NCBI GenBank assembly: GCA_029255685.2
Contig: CM055320.2
Coordinates: 40,239,927 to 40,303,926, forward strand
Source of the DNA: Silene conica
Taxonomy: Eukaryota; Streptophyta; Magnoliopsida; Caryophyllales; Caryophyllaceae
DNA length: 64,000 bases
Direction of reading: 5' to 3'
Part shown: in pieces, positions 58,584-64,000 of the stretch
How the letters are laid out: the number at the start of each line of letters is the position of its first letter
How positions within the stretch are numbered: the stretch's first letter is position 1
Position numbers and translations under genes: made by a program
The notes under the pieces: generated by a model
What the model was told of the DNA's origin: nothing
The model's database searches: none
The model's input: only the letters and a program-made list of their open reading frames with translations

Positions 58584-58764
58584 CTCGATTGAGTGATCCA
58601 ACAATTCGATCGAGAAGTTTTGCAACCCAGATTGCTCGATCGAGCAGCCAGGAAGTCGATCGAGAGGATTTGTGGTTCGGATTCCTCGATCGAGAGGTCT
58701 AATGTTTCGATCGAGGGAATCACAAGACAAACTGCTCGATCGAGCACTACTTCTTTTCGATCGA
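58584..58764. repeat. Phased palindrome array in Z 3' untranslated region
   Basis: Eight CTCGATCGAG-type sites start at 58584, 58605, 58635, 58655, 58685, 58705, 58735, 58755: spacings 21, 30, 20, 30, 20, 30, 20. The period of 50 bp is not a codon multiple. Confidence 0.93.
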
Positions 58765-60317
58765 CATGCTGCTCTTCTGCCGACTTCTGTGAAGGATTAT
58801 TCTGCCGACTTCTACGCTTATTTTGCGACGTCTCTCTTTCGTTCGGTTTGGGGAGGTCCGTGGTGCGTGCACTTTTGTAAGTTCCTAACTCTTCTTCTTT
58901 AGTTTGCATTTATTTTCCTTTACTTTGTACAATGGGGACATTGTACAATTTGGTTTGGGAAGGTTTTGCATCCATATCTGTGTCTGCATTTTGTTTTACT
59001 GCATTTCTGTTTGCACGTTTCAAATTTAGCATACATTGTTGTTTTATTTCCAAAAAAATCGTAAAATTCAAAAAAAATCACGTTTATTTTTGCATATTAG
59101 GTCGAGTCAGATTGGAGTGTTTCATTCCTGAAAATTGTTGTATGCTTAAGCCTTGCACCGTTTCTCGTCTTTTAGCAATTTCCATAGCAATTTCTCGAAT
59201 TTCGTTTCAACATTTGTTGAACTAGTAGACTTGACTGGAAATTTTGGCAAACTACAATATCTTTCTGAGGTTTAGAGCTTTAACTGGTGTCATTCATGAC
59301 CGGTTCATTTAGGATTGTGTGTAGTTACTCCCTGCATATCGTGTAACATCAAAATGCACAAGTATGATTTTTAATTGCTTATTACCTGCATACATTTGGG
59401 TTTGTGGATGGTATCACATGTTCGGAGAATGCTTGCAAAATCCCTTGTTATTCATTTTACCCATTAGCTTCACATTAGCAAAAAATTGCAAGTTGACCCT
59501 TTTGCTACAATCCATAAGCTAAGCCTATCTTTTTCTAAGCTAGTTTAGTAGTTTGAGTGGTATTAGGTTATTTGCATCAATTTTGGCTCGATTCTTATTG
59601 TAAGAAGTTGGTAAATGAAGAAGTGGATTGAAGGAATGGAGAAAAAGAAAATTGCCGAAAGAAAAAAATTGAAAAAGAATCGAAAAAGAAACGAGAAAAG
59701 AAAACGGCAAAAGAAAAGAAAAAGAAAAAATTGGAATTTTTCTCCTATGTTGCAATTTTGGATTAGTGAGTTGATTGCCTAATCGTTAAGAAATTTGAGC
59801 TTAATTCAGTGAGTTAGAAGTGGATGTTTCATTCGGTTTGATTAGGATGCTAGCTTGGCTACTTTCCCTTTCATTCGCATATCGTTTTGCCTCTTCTTTC
59901 CCATAGCCTCACCTATCCAAAACTTTGCAAGTATTCGGCATGTGATGGACCCTGAATGGTTGGAATGTATGTGTACACGGTAGCTAGAATTATTTATCAT
60001 ACTAAATTGCATGCACGATTGTGTTGGTCGAAGTCTAGGTGAGCGACATTTTCTTCTTTCTCTCTTACATATTATCAGCTTACCCTTTGCTTTGTTGAGA
60101 GAAGAGTGACCCGGGAGAGTCCGATTTTGAAAGTCTTGCAAGGTCGAAAGTTCAACATTTATTTGAAATATGCATAAATTTGTTTGCTTAGGGTATTGAG
60201 CTTTTAGTACTGATTCATGTGCATTAAACGGTTTGAGTTAACAGTTTTCAGTTTGTCCATGTTTTACTCCTATATATGTAGTCTTAGTTAGTTGCATGAG
60301 TTTATTTGAGGGCAAGC

Positions 60318-60339
60318 AAAGGTTTGGTTGGGGGAAGTT
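60318..60339 (+). promoter_or_regulatory. Polypurine tract of Z
   Basis: GGTTTGGTTGGGGGAAGTT directly before the TG of the 3' LTR. Confidence 0.75.
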
Positions 60340-61835
60340 TGATGTGTGCATTTCTTATAGACCTTTTAGGCCTTTTCAGCACACATTTTTATGCTTGTTC
60401 CTTAGTATTTTGCAACAAATATCCCCCGATTAGTCTACTTTGGGTTGTCTTGTGCTAATTGCAGATTGAGCCGGAGAAGATCATAATCAAGCCTAAAACA
60501 TGTCCTTATGCATACATTTAGGAGAAGAGTTGAGTCGGAGCTTGTTACTACCGTTTTGAGATGCGCATAGGAGCAATGAAAGTTTATCAAGCGAAGGAAG
60601 AACATCAATTTGCTAGTGCCTACTTTGAGGAGCCATATCTCGAGTTCTACAACAGATAATCATGTGATTCCAATTGGAGATGAAGGCTTGTTATCTTAGT
60701 TTTCCAACGCCACCAAGAACGCTTGCTTTGAGCGAGTAACGAAGAAATGACAACCATTTGAAGTTCAGTGCGAAGTGCAGGAAATACGCGCTGAGAAGTG
60801 CTCGATCGAGTACCTTATTTGTTCGATCGAGAGCTTTTCTTCTCGATCAAGAGGTTTTGGTTCTTAATCTTCTCGATCGAGAGCTTTTCTTCTCAATCGA
60901 GAGGTTTTGGTACTTATTCTTCTCGATCGAGAGCTTTTTCTTCTCGATCGAGAAGTTGCCTGACTGTTGAGTTGCTCTATTCGCGTCATCATCATTTCAA
61001 GAATTTTTTTATAAATAAAACAATTCGTGAACAGGAAAAATCATTCCTTCTCATTCAGAAAATCACAAAAACTCTCTGCTACCTTTCTTTCTTATTTTTA
61101 GATTAGATTTTTGTTACTTTTCTCTATTACTCGGATCGGATTATTACTCTTTCTTCCATTGTTCAACTACTTGTTTTCGGTACTTTCTTCTCTAATTTTT
61201 ATTTCATTTTCCTTCTTTTTCTGTAATGTTGTTAATCATTCGTTCCGCTGTTTTATCTACTTTCTTATTGATTATGCGTAGCTAATTTCTACGCTAGGAT
61301 TTAGGGTAGCCATGGCGTCGGATGAACTATTACTTTAGGATACCTGTAATTTGGTTTGTATGTATCCGTCGCATATAATATCTGTTAATTGTTTGAGTCG
61401 ACGCACTCAATTGACTGTTTAGAAACCCTCTTGACCTGGATCAGAAGATTGGTATAGGGGTAGTTCTGCGACAATTATTAGGACCGTACTAATGAGGGCG
61501 GAAGCTAAGTTAGTATAGTCTTAGGGCAAATAACGGACCGGAAGGACCTTGTCACTACCCACAGACCGAATTTAGGGTGTTTTATTAATATTAGTTCAGA
61601 CTTTAGTAGCCATGGTGAACCGACGATCCTAGTGCTTTTTCTATCTGTTCTATTTCTCTTTTTCTCGTAGTTTTTAAAATTCAAATCAACAAACCCCCAA
61701 TTTTGTGACATTCTGACAAACCATTTTAAACAGATACTTAGCAATTTAGCCTCCCTGTGGAGATCGACCCTACTTACCGCTGACTTCTGTCAGTTATATT
61801 AGGTTTTTATTTTTGGTACTTAAACGACGGTATCA
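60340..61835 (+). repeat. 3' LTR of Z
   Basis: 1496 bp; longer than the 5' LTR because of extra palindrome units and an insertion of about 36 bp near 61237. Confidence 0.93.
60801..60952. repeat. Phased palindrome cluster, Z 3' LTR
   Basis: Seven sites start at 60801, 60822, 60842, 60872, 60892, 60922, 60943: spacings 21, 20, 30, 20, 30, 21. Three more copies than in the 5' LTR; two copies carry a substitution. Confidence 0.92.
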
Positions 61836-61960
61836 AACGCCGTCAGGGAACATAACCGTTATCACTGACCACTAGATCGCATAACCACGACACCGATTCT
61901 ATGTATAGAGCATAACCGCAAACTATATGCCTAAGACCTGGCCAGACCTCTCGATGTAAT

Positions 61961-62586
61961 TGTTGGGAATTTTGTCCTCAACAATAGTGCGTTCACGACA
62001 GTGATAAAAATCATTGTCATAAATCTTATGAAAAGAATATGCAAGGGACGGTCCGATATTTGATATAGTCAACTGACCAACATTAATCGGTAATTATTGG
62101 CTGACTAGAGTTTGACATTACTGTCGTATGACGGTGGTGGTCAGTTGATCCCTTTAGGTCACACCTATAGGACTAACCCCTTAAACATATATATTGATTA
62201 ATTGTATAGGATACAGATTGATCAATATTCTTAAAACCGTATATCGAGAATTCAGAGGTGAAATCTTAAAGTAAGATGTATATTTGAAATTGAAATGTGT
62301 CAATTGTCAAATATTAATCGATATTTATGAAATGTCGAAATTAGAATGAGAAGGGTTTGTGGTTATAACAAATGTTGTATATCGTATTGACGATTATTAT
62401 AATAACCATATTTTGAGACGGTGATTATGAATTTTGGACCGTGTGTAAGAATACGATTCTCCTTATTTCCGCTTTAGTTTTGCATGCATAAGATCGACTA
62501 AATTAATATGAGATTAATTAGTAAAATTAGTAAGACTAAATAATGTAAGGATTATGTTAGTATGACTACCGAGTTTTTTTCCTTCA
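61961..62586 (+). mobile_element. Shortened solo LTR of the X family
   Basis: Begins TGTTGGGAATTTTG and ends TTCCTTCA, matching both ends of the X LTR read on the minus strand. Flanks GTAAT (61956-61960) and TTAAT (62587-62591) are a near-perfect duplication. Only 626 bp, so about half of the LTR is deleted internally. It keeps the conserved hairpin. Confidence 0.85.
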
Positions 62587-62759
62587 TTAATAACCTACAC
62601 CGAACGACACACGGGAACCGGAGCGCATAAAGCACGACCTCCAACTACGGGAGCGCATGAGCACGACCTCCGACCAATCCCGAACATAGATAAATCCCAT
62701 AACTTGGGTTGCATTAGTTCATTACAATGATACACAAATCGTACCACCGCTATCTATTC

Positions 62760-62945
62760 ACAACCAAGGCAACATAACCGTTACCAACATAACTTAGAAT
62801 GACATAACCGTCACTCAAACATAAGCAAGTAAGGCAACATAACCGTTACCCGACTCAACCGAAGATAACATAACCGTTATCAAATTACAAGTAAGACACG
62901 TTATCATTACCACTCAAGCTAACATAACCGTTAACTAACTCATTT
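62760..62945. repeat. CATAACCGTTACC minisatellite in W
   Basis: Same degenerate array as V 38821-39040. Confidence 0.85.
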
Positions 62946-63413
62946 AACACATGTGAGCCTCAATTCAAACAAGACAATGCTTAAGCTAGTTTCTAGAAAT
63001 TAGTTTGAAGCTGGAGCCGGTTTCCCTTCTGGTTAGCCAACCGGGGGGGTCTTCCTCCTCAACCTAGCTTCTAAAACGGCTTAAACATTCTACGATACAA
63101 CAACAACGGAAACACCCAAGCATTTAACTCACATAAGCAATAGATAACGAGAATTCATTTGCAAGTCTCATTTTACAAGTTTACATTTCATTCGGAAATA
63201 AAACAAATTAGAATTACATGACAAGCCCTCTGTCATAAACATGTGAATTAAACCATAGAAGACGGACGAAATTCAATTCCCGGATATATATATACTTCCT
63301 AACATGAGTTTTATAATGATTTAACATACCCAAACAACGTCCGAACAAGCGACAAATCGATGCCCAAACAACCCCCAAAAACAGCCTAGAACTGGACCAA
63401 AACCAGCCATTAA

Positions 63414-63465
63414 CGCAGGTTGCCATGGCTGGCCGCAGGCCTGCGTGAATGGCCGTAGCCTGCGG
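63414..63465. repeat. Phased palindrome cluster, W
   Basis: CGCAGGTTGCCA at 63414, CGCAGGCCTGCG at 63434, CGTAGCCTGCGG at 63454: spacings 20 and 20 bp. Confidence 0.78.
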
Positions 63466-63649
63466 TTCTCACGGCCTGCTGCCTGGTTGTGCACGACATC
63501 ACCAATCTCGCCCCAACCTTGCATACAACGACTCAAGACGCAATGCATACGTAATATACGGGATATGGGCAGCATAACCACACAACAACGACGCATACAT
63601 GTCACTATTCAACGTAAACAAACGAATGTACTCAAGACCTTTTTTATGC

Positions 63650-64000
63650 ATTTGGCATATTGTAAGAGTCATGCATAGGACATAAAAATGAGAAGCATGC
63701 AAAGGCTCTATAAGGCCTTAGATGGCCGGCTATTCACATAAGGAGAGAGGATCATTTTGTCCTTTGATTTACATGCATTCTTACAAACCACATATTCATT
63801 CATCCTTAATAGTTTTTGTAGAGACAAAAACTCTTATAATTCTCTCTAGAAAATTAGTTTTTCTAGAGAAATAAAATCATTTCAACACTAATAATATTAT
63901 TGTAATATTATTATTTCTATTTTACTAATACGATTTTTCTAGTAACAAAAATTGTGTTGGTTTGAGATAAGGTCCTTGATACGCATCTTTTGGAGACGAT
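63650..64000 (+). mobile_element. Copia LTR fragment at the window edge
   Basis: Similar in order to the second half of the E4 LTR: GGCCGGC, paired A/T blocks around AATAATATTA, CTAGTAACAAAA, and GGTCCTTGATACGCA. Lacks the LTR start and hairpin, so it is 5'-truncated; it continues beyond the window. Confidence 0.6.

Larger units (their letters stand above)
58348..60339 (+). other. Z 3' internal region, non-coding
   Basis: Starts with the last codons of the Z frame (stop 58370-58372). Contains the palindrome array 58584-58764, a purine-only tract at about 59636-59740 and the PPT. Short ORFs on both strands are driven by the array. Confidence 0.7.
16344..61835 (+). mobile_element. Element Z: Athila-like LTR retrotransposon, host of the nest
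   Basis: TSD AACGC at 16339-16343 and 61836-61840. LTRs 16344-17708 and 60340-61835, tRNA-Asp-type PBS at 17714 and PPT just before 60340. Without the V insertion its interior is only about 3.8 kb, with a broken gag-protease frame and no RT, RNase H or integrase. It is therefore non-autonomous and shares terminal features with G. Confidence 0.92.
61841..63640. mobile_element. Element W, right piece
   Basis: Resumes W after Z; colinear with V, including the CATAACCGTTACC minisatellite (62760-62945) and the palindrome cluster (63414-63465). Interrupted by a solo LTR at 61961-62586. It gives way to a Copia LTR fragment near 63640. Confidence 0.75.

Noticed and set aside
58472..58909. 145-aa minus ORF and overlapping plus ORFs at the Z 3' array
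   Set aside because: Open on both strands because CTCGATCGAG has no stop in any frame; an artefact of the palindrome array.

Overview
This is a plant nuclear window. It has GT-AG introns, A/T-rich intergenic DNA, MITEs, TRIMs and a deep stack of nested LTR retrotransposons. The retroelements use tRNA-iMet or tRNA-Asp primer sites typical of plants. A eudicot is likely; placement in Caryophyllales is only an impression and no sequence search was possible.

Left part (1-7960) is the only genic stretch. One host gene, a five-exon DNA-3-methyladenine glycosylase I (TAG-type, 382 aa, 3947-5936), lies downstream of a hAT MITE (3048-3695) with a perfect 8-bp target duplication. A decayed PIF/Harbinger-like piece (about 1824-2979), a small inverted-repeat MITE (184-409), an (AGGGGC)8 tract and a long-TIR Mutator-like MITE (from about 6925) surround it.

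7963-15671 is a 7.7-kb minus-strand Athila-like element ('G') with 1.73-kb LTRs, tRNA-Asp PBS and TSD ACCAT. It keeps only a gag core and an unknown ORF. Two 552-bp TRIMs in opposite orientation have inserted into it.

15984-64000 is one nest up to five levels deep. W (LTR starting at 15984, resuming at 61841) holds Z (16344-61835, TSD AACGC). Z holds V (19527-58343). V holds X (20339-36871, which holds P, 23886-32204), a partial element U (about 36910-38606), and E3 (40642-58233, which holds E4, 48489-57765). W also holds a shortened solo LTR (61961-62586), and another Copia LTR runs off the right edge. Z, G, V and W are Gypsy-type or unassigned LTR elements; X, P, U, E3 and E4 are Copia-type.

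Two systems stand out. (1) The Copia elements look like a divided retrotransposon. X, E3 and E4 encode only Gag (with a conserved 88-91-nt intron after the zinc knuckle), whereas P encodes zinc knuckle-protease-integrase-RT-RNase H but no capsid. All share a roughly 0.85-kb leader, a roughly 0.69-kb pre-PPT block, and an LTR hairpin whose stem is kept by compensatory changes. (2) The Gypsy-type families carry clusters of self-complementary motifs (CTCGATCGAG in Z, GGTCGACCGACC in G, CGCAGGCCTGCG in V/W). Start-to-start spacing is 20-22 bp, with 29-30 bp and 50-51 bp higher steps, in LTRs, in untranslated DNA and inside gag. The linkers have diverged while motif and spacing persist.
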